64,000 nt of DNA from Porphyra umbilicalis (GCA_002049455.2 KV918774.1:372001-436000), one strand, 5' to 3'; shown: positions 1-11,068, numbered from the stretch's first letter. Made by a program: numbers and translations. Notes: generated by a model not told the origin, from the letters alone.

Positions 1-1861
1 GAGCAGTGTCTGTGCCGATCTGCCGACTCGACGGTATCTGAAACACTGTCAGAGGGTGGCCATTCACACTGCGAGGTGGTATGATTATATCTCTACCCTC
101 GACTGCAGTTTTCCTCCACTGCCGCTGCCTCCCCCGACTGCCGCTGCTTTCTCCCAGTGCATCAGCCTCCCTCCACCGCCGCTGCCTCCCTCCACCGCCG
201 CTGCCACCCCACATCGCTGCTGCGCCCCCCCATCCCCGTTGCGTCCCCCGATTCCTACGGCCTTTCCCCTTGCCTACCGCGTCCCCTCTTCGCTGCTGCC
301 CTTCGTCACAGGTTCTCGCCCTCCCTACCAGGGCTCCGACCCCCACAACTGCTACCCGTACCGGGTGCTCTGGGAGGTTGTTGACGCTGTTAACACTACC
401 CCCTCGCTTGCGTTTGATTTTGGGCTGGGCAATGGCCTCCTCCACTGTAACGCGGGATGCCATCCTCAAAAGCCAGATCCAACCGGGGGCGTGTGGGTGG
501 TGTGAGGTGAATGGGGGGCAATGGGGGAAAGGGGGGGGAGCATACAGGCCGGCGGGGCAGCGTGCGTGTAGAGCAAGAGCGCGCGCACACACCTAGTCAA
601 GGTGGCTCTTTTGGACTTGAAAAGCAAGATGCCATTACAGAAGTTGCCTGAAAGCGCCGCGATGCTGGTGTGGCCTCCAGTGGCTCTGATCGACACTCTC
701 GTGTCGGAGCGGCGATTTGGCAGCCCGTCTTCCTCGCCGCCACGTCCGCCCGTCGCCGGATCATCCCGCACCGTGCACTTGATCGCTGTGCCGCCATCCT
801 GCCGCCTGTCCTTTCGCCCTTTATGTTTCCAAGCACCTTGAGGGCCGGCCCTGGACGTCAACAACTATATTGTAAAGGAGGGTCTGCATACAACCATGAT
901 GTGCGGTCTGCAGGACCGGACAACGCGAGCTCTGCCGTCAACGAAGGCAACCTAATTACTCTGGGTTCGTTTGTTGATAGTCTTGGGTGGACCGTATGTT
1001 TTTGACATCATCGTGATCAGCGCTCTGAGTTGAACCCAATGGTATGAAGAGAACCCATCCGACCACTATCGGCTCGAGCAGAAAACCGCATCTTCTTCGA
1101 ACTGGGCTCGTCAGATGCCATCTCATGCGCATGAGTGCCAATGACAGATCAGAGACTTGCCTTCACACTGGGAGTGCACTCAAGGGCATCTCGCCTGTTG
1201 GGTACGTGTCATGCGCTGATTGGCCCACATCCACTTCAGCAGGAAAAACTGAGGACGTGGAGGCAGTAAGTGCTATAATTTCCAACCCCACCTGCCGACC
1301 ACCCCAACCGCCAATAGAAAGCCAGGATTGTTGGATCGATCCAATCAGGTGGCTTCCTGGGCCCTGAAATCCAAAAGAGCCGCTGAAGGCGGTCTTGACT
1401 GGGCGTGCGCAAGTCTGGGGATCGGCACGGATCCTGTTGTGGTGGTGGTTACGTCCCGACCCGACTGGTCGCGCTGCCACAAGCCCCGCTCCGGAGTGAC
1501 GACAATCCGAAGATGGAAACAATTATTGCCCTACAGAACAAACTACTAGGATTTCGCTCCGAGCACACCGAATGGGAGGCGGCACGCACCGTGCAAGGAC
1601 CATCGAACATACGCAGTCCGTCCGCGTATTGCAGGCTTCCCAATTCTGGCCAATCCGGACCAGAACAACCTGCAGTCCATACACCTTCTGATTGCTCGAG
1701 AGGTCGTATCCGGCCGGATGGAAGGCTGTCGTGCATCTGTTCTGCACAGTTGTTCATGTCGGGATCGGCCAAAATTGGGCCGCGCATGCACGGGGCATGC
1801 ACACCTCAGCCAATGACGTTGCCGGGTGCATGCATGCACGGCCTGCGACAGTGGTCTGCGA
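1..1861. other. No gene recognised; C-rich simple sequence
   Basis: No open frame here looks like a protein-coding gene. Bases about 110-330 are an irregular CCTCC/GCCGCTG pyrimidine-rich stretch that keeps all frames open without meaning. The rest is mixed sequence with short inverted repeats, for example around 1319-1366. It is probably old transposon or intergenic DNA flanking the Harbinger copy at 1923. Confidence 0.5.
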
Positions 1862-1886
1862 ACGGGCCTGAACCGTTCAGGCCCGT
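1862..1886. repeat. 25-bp perfect hairpin
   Basis: Two 12-base arms (ACGGGCCTGAAC and its complement) flank a single central C. It lies 36 bp outside the left end of the Harbinger copy at 1923. The role is unknown. Confidence 0.7.
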
Positions 1887-2112
1887 GACGGCAGAGCCAC
1901 TCCAAACAGGCCTGTTTGGTGAGAGCATTCCCAACAATGTCGGGCCAACGCCATATTGGGCACACGTTGCAGAAACGTGTCTCAAATTCGCCGTTGGCCA
2001 GTTCTCGGGGCGGGTAACAATGTCGAACGTGCACGCGGCGTTGCCAACGGAGGTCAAGCGAGTTAAAACGCGAATGTACTTGCGCCCGATTCGGGGTCGG
2101 AGCCGTTGGCCG

Positions 2113-2163
2113 CAGGGCCAACGAGTTGCCAACGGAGCCTCCGTTGGCAACTCGTTGGCCCTG
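2113..2163. repeat. 51-bp subterminal palindrome of Harbinger copy 1
   Basis: Two 25-base arms are separated by one C and built from GCCAAC/GTTGGC words. The same structure is 71 bp and perfect in the copies at 26342 and 36933. Here one base outside position 2113 has changed (CCGCAGG instead of CCCCAGG), which shortens the arms. Subterminal inverted repeats are known transposase-binding sites in Harbinger elements, so a role in transposition is inferred. Confidence 0.85.
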
Positions 2164-2469
2164 GGGCCAACGGGTTCTGTGCTCTGATTGGTCCATCGCG
2201 GTTTCACGGGGTTAAATGAGTGACAAGTGGCAGTTCATATTGTCCTCAGATTGCCCAATTTATCATATTTTTGTTTCGACAGCCACCCACGGATGGAATA
2301 TTGTACCTCTCGGAACTGGACGGCCGCATGCCATCTCGACCCCAGAGCCCGGATCGTTGAAGTGTGTCACGTATCTCTCGTGCGGTGGCGTGTGGCCGAA
2401 CGCGCTTGCGGGCCTGTCGGACACGCGGCGCGATCGCACCGACACTGGAAAAGCACGTGGATCTGAGCG

Positions 2470-4990
2470 AATGAGGGGGCACACGAGGCGGGGCTGCGCC
2501 CAGCGGCCCCGCGTCAGGCCCTCCTCAGGCTGCGACGCGGCCGCTCAGGCCGCCACGCGTGCCCGCCAGCGCCGGTGCGCGCCCGCCCCACCCCCGCCGC
2601 ACCGAACGGCAGTGGCAGTGGGCCACGGCAGTGCCCACGGCCGCCCTCACCACCGCCGGCACCGCGCACGCCGCCCCCGCGCGCCCACGGCCGCCGACCC
2701 CACCCCGCCCACCGGAACGCCTGCCGTCCTGGCCGCCCCCACCGCCATCGGCCGCGCCCCCCCCGGCTGCCGCCGCCCTCGCGGCTGTCGGTTGTCCCCG
2801 GCCCCGCCGCCCCCTGGACCGGCGCCCCCCCTCCGCCACCGACGTCGGCCACCGCCTCCGCCTCCCCCGCCGCCGTCCTCAACCGCCACCACCGCCGCCC
2901 TCACCGCCGCCGCCGCCAGACGCCGGCAGCCGCTCCCCCGCCGCCCCCGCCGCCGTCGGCCGCCACCGCCGGTGTCCGCCGCCGTCGCCCCCGCTGACCC
3001 TGCTGCCGTCGCCGTCGTCGGGCGCCCCCGCCTCCCCTGCCCATGCCGCTCGCTGCCGCAGCCATTCCCGCCGCCGCCGTCCCCGCCCCCGCCGCTGTCG
3101 GCCGCCGGCGCCGTCTGCCGCTGGCACCCCGCCCGCGTCCCCACCGTTGGCGACCGTCGCCCCCGCCGTCGCCGCCTTCGCCGCCGCCGCCGACCGCCAC
3201 CGCCCCCGTCCTTAACCGTCGCCATTCGCCCCTCCCGCCGCCACCTCGGACCGCAGCCCCCGCCGTCGCCGCCCCCCCCGCCGCCACCGCTCGCAGCCGC
3301 CACCCCCGCCGCCCTCACTGCCGCCACCGCCAGCCACCATCCGCGCCTCCCCCGCCGCCCCCGCCACCGTCGGCCGCCACCGCCGGTGTCCGCGGCCGCC
3401 GCCACGGCTGAACCCTCCGCCGTCGCCGTTATCGGACGCCCCCGCTTCCCCTGCCCATACCGCTTGATGCCGCCGCCGCTCCCGCCATCTCCGTCCTCGC
3501 CCCCGCCGCTGTCGACCGCCGGCGCCGTCGCAACCGGCGCCGGCGTCTTATGCTAGCCCTCCCGCTGCCGCCCCCACCGCCGCCCCCGCCGTCGATGTCT
3601 CCCCCGCCGCTACCGATCGTCGCTGCCACCGTCCCGGCCGACCGCCGCTTCGGTCGACCGCCGTCCGCGCCACCGCCCCAGTCCACGGCGTTGGCGACGG
3701 CCGCCACCGCCGTCGCCGCGCCCGGCGCCGCCCTCGGCGCCGCCGAAAGCCGAGGCCACCGGCCCGACCGTCGCCGCTCACCTCCCTCGCCGCCGCCTCC
3801 GACCGCCGCCCCCGCTGTCGCCCCCCCCCCGGCCGCCGCCGACTGCCGCCGCCACCACCCCCGCCGACCGTCGGCCCCGTCGACCGCCAATCCCTTTCCA
3901 GCCCCCGTCCCCGACGTCGCCGCTCCCACCACGGCTGCCGTCGACGCCGACGGCGGGCACCGCCGCCGCCTCCGCCACAGCCGCCCCACTTCCCCAGGCG
4001 CCGCCGCCCGAATTGCCGTCGGCTGCCGCCGCCCGACCGCCGCTCCAGCCGTCACCGCCACGCCCGCCCCCGCAGACAGCCACGCCCAACGTCTCCGCCA
4101 CCTCCGCCACCGCCGACCGCCGAACCCGCCGTCGCTGCCCCCCATGCCGCCGCCAACGGCCGCCCCCGCCGTCGCTACCGCAGCCAGCAGCCGCCCCCGA
4201 CCCCGCCTCCGTCCATGCCGGCGCCGTGCGCGTCCCGCGCCGCCACAGACAGCCGCCCCTGCCGTCGCCGCCCCTCCCGCCGACGCCAACCGCCGACCTC
4301 GCCGTCGCCGCCCCCGCCGCCAATGCGTACCGCCACCCTCGACGCCTCCGCCGCCATCATTGACCACCGCCCCCGCCCCTGTGGCCCCCGTCGCCGTCGC
4401 CGGCCACCACCCTCGCTGCCCCAGCCTTTGCCGTCTCCCGTCGCCGCCCTCGCCGCTCCCGCCGACTCCGCCGTGTGCGCCCCCCTCCCCGCTGCCGCCG
4501 GACCCTGCATCCCCGCCGCCACCAGCCACTGCCGCTGCGCACCCCGCCAGCCCACCGCCATCGACCGCTGCCCCACACGCCGCCGCCGCCGCCGCCGCCG
4601 CTGCGGCCGCTGTCGCCCCCCCAGCCGCTGCCGCCCCCGCCGCCGTCCTCCACCACCACGTCTGCCGCCAACGCCGCGGCCGCCAGGTTAGGCCGCCGCC
4701 CTCGCCGCAGCGGCCCTCTCCACCCCGGCCGCCGTCGGCCGCGGCGCCCGCTACCGCCCCCGCCGCCGTCTGCTACTCTCGCCCGCCCCACAGCTCCCGC
4801 CGCCGTCCTCCGCCGGCCCAACTCCCCCGCCGCCATACCTCGCCACTGCCTCCGCCGCAAAGGGCTCCCGCGCTGCGTCCCCCGCCGCCGTCACCCGCCA
4901 CCTCCACTATCCCCACCGCCCTGTCCCACCAAACCCTCCGCCAGCGCCGCCGTCTGCGGCCGCCCCCGCCCTCCCCACGGCTGCCCCCTG
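2470..4990. repeat. GCC-triplet-rich low-complexity interior of Harbinger copy 1
   Basis: About 2.5 kb made almost only of CCGCC, CCCGCC and GTCGCC words. It has few stop codons on either strand, so it yields long proline/arginine- or glycine-rich frames in several phases. No domain is visible in any frame, and the composition alone explains the open frames. It is best read as degenerate tandem repeat DNA belonging to the element. Confidence 0.8.
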
Positions 4991-6701
4991 CAGCCCCCGA
5001 CTCTGTGGGGTGGATGCTGCTGTAGAAGCCCCCCCGCAATCATTGTATTTTTCAAAATCCCACAACACAGCTCGAGCTTGTGCGGTGGAGTTTCTCACTT
5101 TATAATTTTCACCGATATGAACAATATAATTTGCGCCAGAAACAGCAGTCTTGGCCAATGACAAGTCCGGAAACCGGCAAAGGACCACTCAAACAATGTT
5201 CTGCTCTGGGCGTTTTACTATTAAGGTCCGCAAATTTTCATGCAACAGCAATACCCCACACAGAAAATGCGGTACAGCGGGAGTTGTGGCACAGAGGTGA
5301 CAAGGCCGGCGGTGACCGAGGGTTGCATGCTGGCGGCCGCTGTGCGCTGAAGTGCTTATGCCACCAAGAGCAACCACGCCCGCGTGCCTGTGTGGTCGCG
5401 CCCGCTGGAGGGGGCCATGGCCCGGTGTTGTCCACCGTGCGCAGGGGTCCGCCGCACCCGGTCGGGAGCTGTGGGCCGTGCCCTGGCCGCTGGGTTGTTC
5501 GTGCGTTGTGGCTGAGAGGGTGAGGAATCTGGGCGGAGGGTCGCACGCGCCAGGTCGGCGGGCGGCGCAGGCAGGCTAGGGGGGAGTGTGCGCGCGTCGT
5601 TGGCTGGCGAGCGCCTCTTGCTGCTGCAGATTGGTGGGGGTGCTCGGGTGGACGTGGGGGCAGGATTAGACTTCGGGGGGGGCGGGGGTAGTGGGCTGGG
5701 TGTGGGGTAGCGCCGTTGTTGGAGGTGCGGCCGCGGTGGGGCTAGAGGTGGTACTGTGAAAGCCGGCGTCAACGTTCATGCATTGGCGAGCCAGTGCACG
5801 GTTCTGCAGTCAGCCTGCTCCCTGAGCTGTCAACGCTTCCACGATTACAACTGCCTGCAGTGCCCACAACAGTAGGGGGCAACCACACAAGTGCACAAAC
5901 ACGCACTCAAAAGTCCCTAGCCGTGGGTCGCTGCCCTCTATTGACCCTTTCTGGCCGAGCCTTGGCCCTTTTGGGGCAGCACAGCCCTGAGAGCGGGCGT
6001 GCCAGCTCGTTTGAAACCGCCCCAGTCAGCAAAGGGTGGGATGCACACAGTAGAGGGGGGCACGTAGACAGCTCTTGGGCCACTGCTTTGCGCAAATCGG
6101 CAGGCCACGATGGCTGAAGGTGACCGTTCGACCGGCATGACTCAGCCTCCAAGGCCTCGCGCAACCTGGGGAGGTGCGACCGCAACACACGTCACGCACT
6201 CGAGCGGATTCGATCCAGATTGGTACCGAAAGGCCTCCACGTGTCTCGCTAGATTGCCTTGATTTGGGCGGTTTGGGCTCCGTTCACACGCTTTCCGTGA
6301 CATGTTCGGCACGTATTCGACGGACGCCTCTTCATTTCGATACTGGCGACGACGCTGATACGTGTCCTCCGTTGGCAACCACGAAGTGCGGCCAACAACG
6401 TCGAGGCCAACGGCGCTCAGATCTTCGAAAGGTAGCCCACTCTGTTTCACCCATTACATTGCCCGTTGGCAACGCGTTGGCCCGTTGGCAACTGACCACT
6501 CGCAGGGCCACACGTAGCGGTTTCATTTCACCGTTTCAGACCGTTGGCCCGACATTGGTGGGAATGCTCTTACGCCCGAAGCCGATTGCCCAACCCCTGG
6601 TTCCCAGACCACGAAAGCCAATGGACAGCGTGACCCGTGGCTGGCAGACAGTTGCGTGACGATCTGCACTGATGGAGATGTGTAGTACATCTGTGGGAAT
6701 A

Positions 6702-7479
6702 CAGTACGGCCCCGAAGTTGGGCGCCCTTGAAGATGGTCTTCGCGACCATCTTCGACTGGGTCCAGACCCGGTAGCCCCTCTGTCAGTGAGGCAACATTG
6801 GTTGAGTCAGATTTGGTTTCAGTTCGGAGAAGCAAAGAAGTTGCAAGTGGCAGAAGCCGAACCGGCAATGAGCAGGTACTTCGAATTGAGCAGCCGACGG
6901 CGAGCCGCCGACGGCGTCCAGCTGGGCGCACCCCCCCAGCGGTCTTCTTTCTGGAGGCGCTGGACGCAAGCGCACGGCATCCTCCTGATCGGACGCGGCC
7001 TCCCCTCCACCCCCCTCTTGCTCCAACCGCCGCTATCCCCAGTCTTCATCGAAAATATCAGTCTCCAGGCACTCACCTTCGCGAAACCGTGCAACGCAGG
7101 GCACCTCGCGGGCAAATCGTCGTTTGCGGCTGCGTCGAGGATCAACGGATGTCGGGGCGGTCGCGGTGAGCGCCGGCAATGCGCGGTCGCGAGGGAGGTG
7201 GGTTCGCGGATCGGCGGAACGGGGTGTGGTGGGGGGGGGGGGGGTGGGGAGAGAGGGTGCGATCGCAAATGGCTGGTGCATGTGTGCTTCCAGACCATAA
7301 AATGCGTATTTCTTGGTCATCCAATCCATTTCCGAAAAATATAAGCACGCAGCAGCCAGACTGTCGCGCTTGTCAAATCACGAATTCAAACTGCACGTTC
7401 CAGTGAGGGTGCTACGCTAATGGCCTAGGAATGGTGCTACGTTTCTGGCCTACCCCAGGCGTTCTTCGGGGCCGTACTG
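6702..7479 (+). mobile_element. 778-bp TA-flanked inverted-repeat element (Tc1/mariner-type ends), copy 1
   Basis: The element starts CAGTACGGCCCCGAAG and ends with its complement (CTTCGGGGCCGTACTG). TA occurs on both outer sides (6700-6701 and 7480-7481), as expected for a Tc1/mariner/pogo-type insertion. Its first 90 bp and last 65 bp are homologous to the ends of the element at 10286-11068, while the interiors differ. It contains no transposase frame. A G-run near 7230-7243 and GC-rich DNA fill the middle. Confidence 0.8.
6730..6754 (+). repeat. Subterminal hairpin of TA-flanked copy 1
   Basis: GAAGATGGTC, a 5-base loop, then GACCATCTTC. It is homologous to the hairpin at 11010-11045 in the second copy. 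One stem pair differs on both sides (G:C here, T:A there), which keeps the pairing. Confidence 0.8.
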
Positions 7480-7481
7480 TA

Positions 7482-7981
7482 CAGTACTGGCGTGCCACAA
7501 AAAGGCCTCCCGCCAGAGACGTCGAGGGGAGCCCAAGTTTGAGACGTGATTTGCTTAGTTTTGGCTCTCGGTTTGGAGAGCCAGTGACAGCGCCACACGT
7601 TGTGCCCACGTGGCCGCTGGGTTGGACGGTTGGCTCCATTGGTGGAGTTGCTCTTACAGTGGGAGATCGCACTCCGGAGGCTGTCGGGGCCATTCACTTG
7701 TAGAGAATGCTCTGAAAATGACTGACATTTACGTGAATAATCCCTGACTAGTGCCCGTGGGCCGGCTTGCGCCTCGTCTGTGACATTCGGTTGCATTCAA
7801 GCAACCTCAGAGTGAAAGGGTCCTCTCACTACCTGTCGAAAAGCTACGTTACAAATGGAAAATGTATTTTTTTGCACTATCTGGTATGGGCGGGAACTAC
7901 CGAAAAACAGCATGCGAACCATGAAACATTATATCAAAGTAGCTATCTAAAGATGATCCGGCCAACACAAAAAAAGCATGG
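7482..7981. other. No gene; sequence 3' of the Helitron helicase
   Basis: No coding signal is visible. Bases 7636-7656 read CCATTGGTGGAGTTGCTCTTA-like and resemble the right end of the Harbinger family plus a TTA, possibly a decayed relative. A CTAG followed by T on the minus strand (7748-7751) next to GC-rich DNA could be the Helitron 3' end, but no convincing terminal hairpin was found. Confidence 0.35.
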
Positions 7982-10285
7982 CTAAACAGCATCGTCGTTC
8001 AACAGTTGCGTGAACACCACATTGTCCGTCACAATGTACCCTGCGTCATCATAATAGGCCGCAGGCGCTCCGACAATGATATCTCGCGGATCACCAACAC
8101 GGGAAGTGCCAACATACACCTGCCCATGTCCGAAAACTGGTTGCGGCAGCCATAGACCAAGGCGCTTGAGGGTGGCACCCTGGGCTTTGTTGATGGTTGC
8201 GGCGAATGCCACGCGGATGGGGAATTGCCGTCGCTTGAGCATGATCGGTAGCCCACAATCGCTGGTGGTCACGTCAATTTTTGGAATGAGGATGCGCCTG
8301 TTGGTGCCAATTTGGCGGAGCTCGATGACATTGTCGCCAAGCCGTGTAACTATGTACCGCGTTCCATTGCAGTCGCCATTTTGGGCCGCCAGGTTTCGTA
8401 GGAGCATGACAGTCATGCCTACCTTGAGCACCATTGCGTGCGTTGGCACTGAGGAGTGGTCAATCGTGTTCAGAAACTCTGTCGTATAGACCTCCGCGAG
8501 CTCCATGTCCTCATCGCTGACTGTATCGATACTGTAGTAGGTCCGTGCCTGACCTGGAAACTGATCGATAGCCAATTCGTTGAGGTCTAGAACGTCCTTG
8601 TTCAGAGTTGTGAGAATCATGCGCTCTCCCATCGCGTCCAGCGCGGCAGCGTTCGTGGGGTTGACCGTGCTCATCTCTGGAAACACAGAGTTTAGCAGCT
8701 CCTGCATCCCACTTCCTTTCGGGAGACACATGGCCCGAGGGATGCGGATCTTCGTCGTACACTGCTCCGCGGCAGTACTTCCTGGCCTCGGCGAACGGCG
8801 ACGGGCACCGCCCTGTCCTGAGGCCAAAGGGAGCGCTGCTCTCAGGTCTGTTTCTAAGTCGAAGCCCTGTGCAGGTGTGCCACGTGCTGACTCCTCGGTC
8901 TGAAGCACCACAGCGGACCGGATAACCCCATCGCCAATGGCTAACAGCCATTTCCCAAAGGCCTCGAAAAGGCTGGCCTCCTCAGCCTGACCTGCGTCTG
9001 CCCTGGTCTTCACGCGCATATTTGTCGTCAGTTGCATTCGCGTGAAGCGTGACCACATCAACGGTGACTTTCGAAGAGAAGCACGAATGATTTGTGCTAT
9101 GGACCCCTTGGGTACCACTGCGGGAACCTGACGGAAGTCTCCGCACACCAGCCATGTGATTTGCGACGCCACGTCTGGCCCCATCACATCCACAATGCTG
9201 CGGTCCACAGCTTCGAAGCAGTGACGATGTGCCATTGACGCCTCGTCCCAGACAATCAGTTTGGTCTTCTTCAGCATTTTTGCAACATCAGTGCTTTGCG
9301 TGAAGCCGCAGAACGAAGTCTGATTGATCTCGATGGGAATTTTGAAGCGGCTGTGCGCGGTGCGGCCAAGCGGCATGAGAGTTGCTGCAATTGCACTGGA
9401 TGCAACCGCTAGCCCGATGTGACCGCTGCCTCTCGTGTAGTTCAAGAGAGTCTCCGCCAAATACGTCTTCCCAGCGCCACCAGGGGCGTCCAGAAAGAAT
9501 AATCTCCCCATGGAGCCGTCGATTGACTCGCTCACTGCATCCCAAACAACTTTCTGGTCCGGCTGCAGTGTCGGCACACGGTGGGCCACTGCAGCGAGGA
9601 GCTCATCCCGATTTCCTGGAAACTGTTCTGCGAGCGCTTGCCCGCCAGCCCTCCTGGCTGGTGGAGGAGCTTCGCCGAGGACCTCCAGCGCCTCCCCGTC
9701 TTCTCCAACTCGGGCTGCCGGAATCAGAATCTGGTGGTCTTGAAGACAGCTGTTACGCGCTCTCATGTGCTTTTCAATATCGAGCAGCACAATGCAGCGC
9801 AGGTCGTCCTCGGTAGCGTCCAGATCCAAGCCCTGTGCCTGCCGAGATGCCAATCTGTAGGTCATGTCCTCGGAGAGAGCGGTGTAGTGCTTTTGCAGCA
9901 AGTCGGGCACATCAGCCGGAGCATTGAGAGCCACCACGGACGCGAACAGCTCCCGCAGAGCCGCCGGCATCTTCCACGAAGCCGCTTCCGTCAGTGTCTC
10001 ATCCCAGACCGCATTGGTGGCCAGCATTTGCCTTGCTGCACATGCATCTTTGTATGTGGGATGCACGAAAACCTCGTACGTTCGAAGATCCACAAACGAT
10101 CCAGGTCCCTTCACGCGGTAAAGAAGCAGCCGCATGTAATAAACATCGCCCATGGAGGGGTGGAGGCCAGGAACCCGGCCAATCATCGTTGGCGTATCTT
10201 CAGACGATCTCTGCACACCGCGCTGGCGGCGCCGCCACTTGCGCGTTTTGGTCTGCCAAGTAAAGTACCTGGGGATGTCCGCATA
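7982..10285 (-). CDS. Helitron RepHel, C-terminal helicase half
   Basis: This is the PIF1-like superfamily 1 helicase half of a Helitron transposase, the rolling-circle transposon protein that nicks and unwinds DNA. The Walker A motif APGGAGKTYL lies near 9443-9493, the Walker B motif VWDEASM near 9230-9256, and GDFRQVP follows. The late motif NKAQGATL (about 8167-8195) precedes a conserved TSR near the C-terminus. The frame stays open to 10348, but the residues encoded upstream of 10285 belong to an inserted element. The true upstream continuation is the Rep half beginning at 13938. Dropping the insertion and one TA gives ...LLYADIPRYFTW..., a typical Helitron junction. The stop is at 7982. 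As it stands this half lacks its own promoter and start codon. Confidence 0.93.
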   Translation of the reverse strand, partial: YADIPRYFTWQTKTRKWRRRQRGVQRSSEDTPTMIGRVPGLHPSMGDVYYMRLLLYRVKGPGSFVDLRTYEVFVHPTYKDACAARQMLATNAVWDETLTEAASWKMPAALRELFASVVALNAPADVPDLLQKHYTALSEDMTYRLASRQAQGLDLDATEDDLRCIVLLDIEKHMRARNSCLQDHQILIPAARVGEDGEALEVLGEAPPPARRAGGQALAEQFPGNRDELLAAVAHRVPTLQPDQKVVWDAVSESIDGSMGRLFFLDAPGGAGKTYLAETLLNYTRGSGHIGLAVASSAIAATLMPLGRTAHSRFKIPIEINQTSFCGFTQSTDVAKMLKKTKLIVWDEASMAHRHCFEAVDRSIVDVMGPDVASQITWLVCGDFRQVPAVVPKGSIAQIIRASLRKSPLMWSRFTRMQLTTNMRVKTRADAGQAEEASLFEAFGKWLLAIGDGVIRSAVVLQTEESARGTPAQGFDLETDLRAALPLASGQGGARRRSPRPGSTAAEQCTTKIRIPRAMCLPKGSGMQELLNSVFPEMSTVNPTNAAALDAMGERMILTTLNKDVLDLNELAIDQFPGQARTYYSIDTVSDEDMELAEVYTTEFLNTIDHSSVPTHAMVLKVGMTVMLLRNLAAQNGDCNGTRYIVTRLGDNVIELRQIGTNRRILIPKIDVTTSDCGLPIMLKRRQFPIRVAFAATINKAQGATLKRLGLWLPQPVFGHGQVYVGTSRVGDPRDIIVGAPAAYYDDAGYIVTDNVVFTQLLNDDAV

Positions 10286-10589
10286 CAGCGCGGCCCCGCA
10301 GAACGCCTGGGGTAAGCCACAAAGGTAGCACCCTACCCAGGCCATCATGTCTAACAGCTGCGAAGTAGTTTTTCACATATTCGGACGACATCCTGTTTCC
10401 GAGCAAGAAGAAACCCCACAACAAATATGAGCTAAATACAATGATGCCGACAGAAGCTCGCACCCAAGGCGTGTCAGGCATGCCTGCCGTGGCCGCGCCC
10501 GCACGGATAGACGAGCCCTCCGTGGCGGGCACAAGAGCCCCACGGAGAGAGGGGCTCACCACACCGCCGTTGGTGGGGTCGGCCTTCAT
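10200..10589 (-). CDS. Small single-membrane-segment protein ORF carried by the TA element (probable captured fragment)
   Basis: From ATG at 10589 the frame encodes a soluble Gly/Ala/Thr-rich start (MKADPTNGG...). A hydrophobic stretch of about 21 residues follows near residues 47-66 (VGIIVFSSYLLWGFFLLGN), then a charged segment (RMSSEYVKNYFAA). The size and one-helix layout resemble small accessory subunits of organelle membrane complexes, but I do not recognise the family. Coding sense seems to end near residue 78; after that the frame runs into the element's terminal sequence and then the helicase gene in antisense. It may be the first exon of a captured host gene. Expression as such is unproven. 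Confidence 0.4.
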   Translation of the reverse strand: MKADPTNGGVVSPSLRGALVPATEGSSIRAGAATAGMPDTPWVRASVGIIVFSSYLLWGFFLLGNRMSSEYVKNYFAAVRHDGLGRVLPLWLTPGVLRGRAVCGHPQVLYLADQNAQVAAPPARCAEIV

Positions 10590-11068
10590 TGTCGTGGTAG
10601 GAAGAGATGCACCAGGGGTATTGAGGTGTCGGGGGCGCGTAGGGGGGGTTGCGGTGTGGAGAATAGCGGGGTGGAACAAGATCGGGTCAGCGTGGTACGG
10701 ACGGTCAGCTGTCGAGAGCGTGCGCAGTGACGTCGCTGGTTTGTGGGCGTGCTCCCTGCGTTTGACAGAAGCGGGGTGGCTGCTGGGGGCCGCCTGTCGG
10801 CCACACAGCGGCCGTCGCTCGCCGTCCACAGGTCGCTGGCGGCCGCTTGCCGGCAGCAGAAATCTCCGAATAAGCTCCCATGACGACTAAGTATATTAAA
10901 ATCCTTAAACTACGTACCAACGTCCTAAATATTCGTGCAACAAGACACATGACATCAAGGAACGGAGGCCGTTTGCGGAGTCATTTGTAGGGGCTACTTG
11001 CTCTGGACCCACTCGAAGATTGTCCTCCGGGACAATCTTCGAGTGCGACGAACTGCGGGGCGGCCCTG
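10286..11068 (-). mobile_element. 783-bp TA-flanked element, copy 2, inserted in the Helitron gene
   Basis: On the minus strand it starts CAGGGCCGCCCCGCAG and ends with the near-complement of that repeat, flanked by TA at 10284-10285 and 11069-11070. The ends match those of the element at 6702-7479. The insertion point lies inside a Tyr codon of the Helitron RepHel gene, and removal with one TA restores the frame exactly. The interior is unrelated to copy 1 and includes a small ORF with one membrane segment, so the family seems to swap or capture internal DNA, as Pack-type elements do. Confidence 0.87.
11010..11045 (-). repeat. 16-bp-stem subterminal hairpin of TA-flanked copy 2
   Basis: Sixteen paired bases (CACTCGAAGATTGTCC with its complement) close a 4-base loop. 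It lies about 23 bp inside the element's end, at the same place as the hairpin at 6730-6754, followed in both by GGGTCCAGA. Confidence 0.9.

Larger units (their letters stand above)
1923..6569 (+). mobile_element. Non-autonomous PIF/Harbinger element, copy 1
   Basis: The element begins GAGCATTCCCA and ends TGGGAATGCTC, with terminal inverted repeats of about 28 bp that match the copies at 26342 and 36933. Its first 540 bp are nearly identical to the first 540 bp of the autonomous copy. Its last 450 bp match that copy's right end. Between them lie a GCC-rich stretch (about 2470-4990) and a right segment (4990-6100) that is related to the copy at 36933. It encodes no transposase, so it would depend on one supplied elsewhere. 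The flanking triplets are TGA on the left and TTA on the right, so the expected TWA duplication has lost one base on the left or was altered by recombination. Confidence 0.88.

Noticed and set aside
2216-5025. Two long proline-rich ORFs (446 and 491 codons) in Harbinger copy 1
   Set aside because: They arise from GCC-rich low-complexity DNA that is open in several frames on both strands; no domain or conserved segment is present.
7748-7751. CTAG as the exact Helitron 3' end
   Set aside because: The required hairpin just upstream is weak (4-bp stem with a 2-base loop), and no matching 5' end could be fixed.
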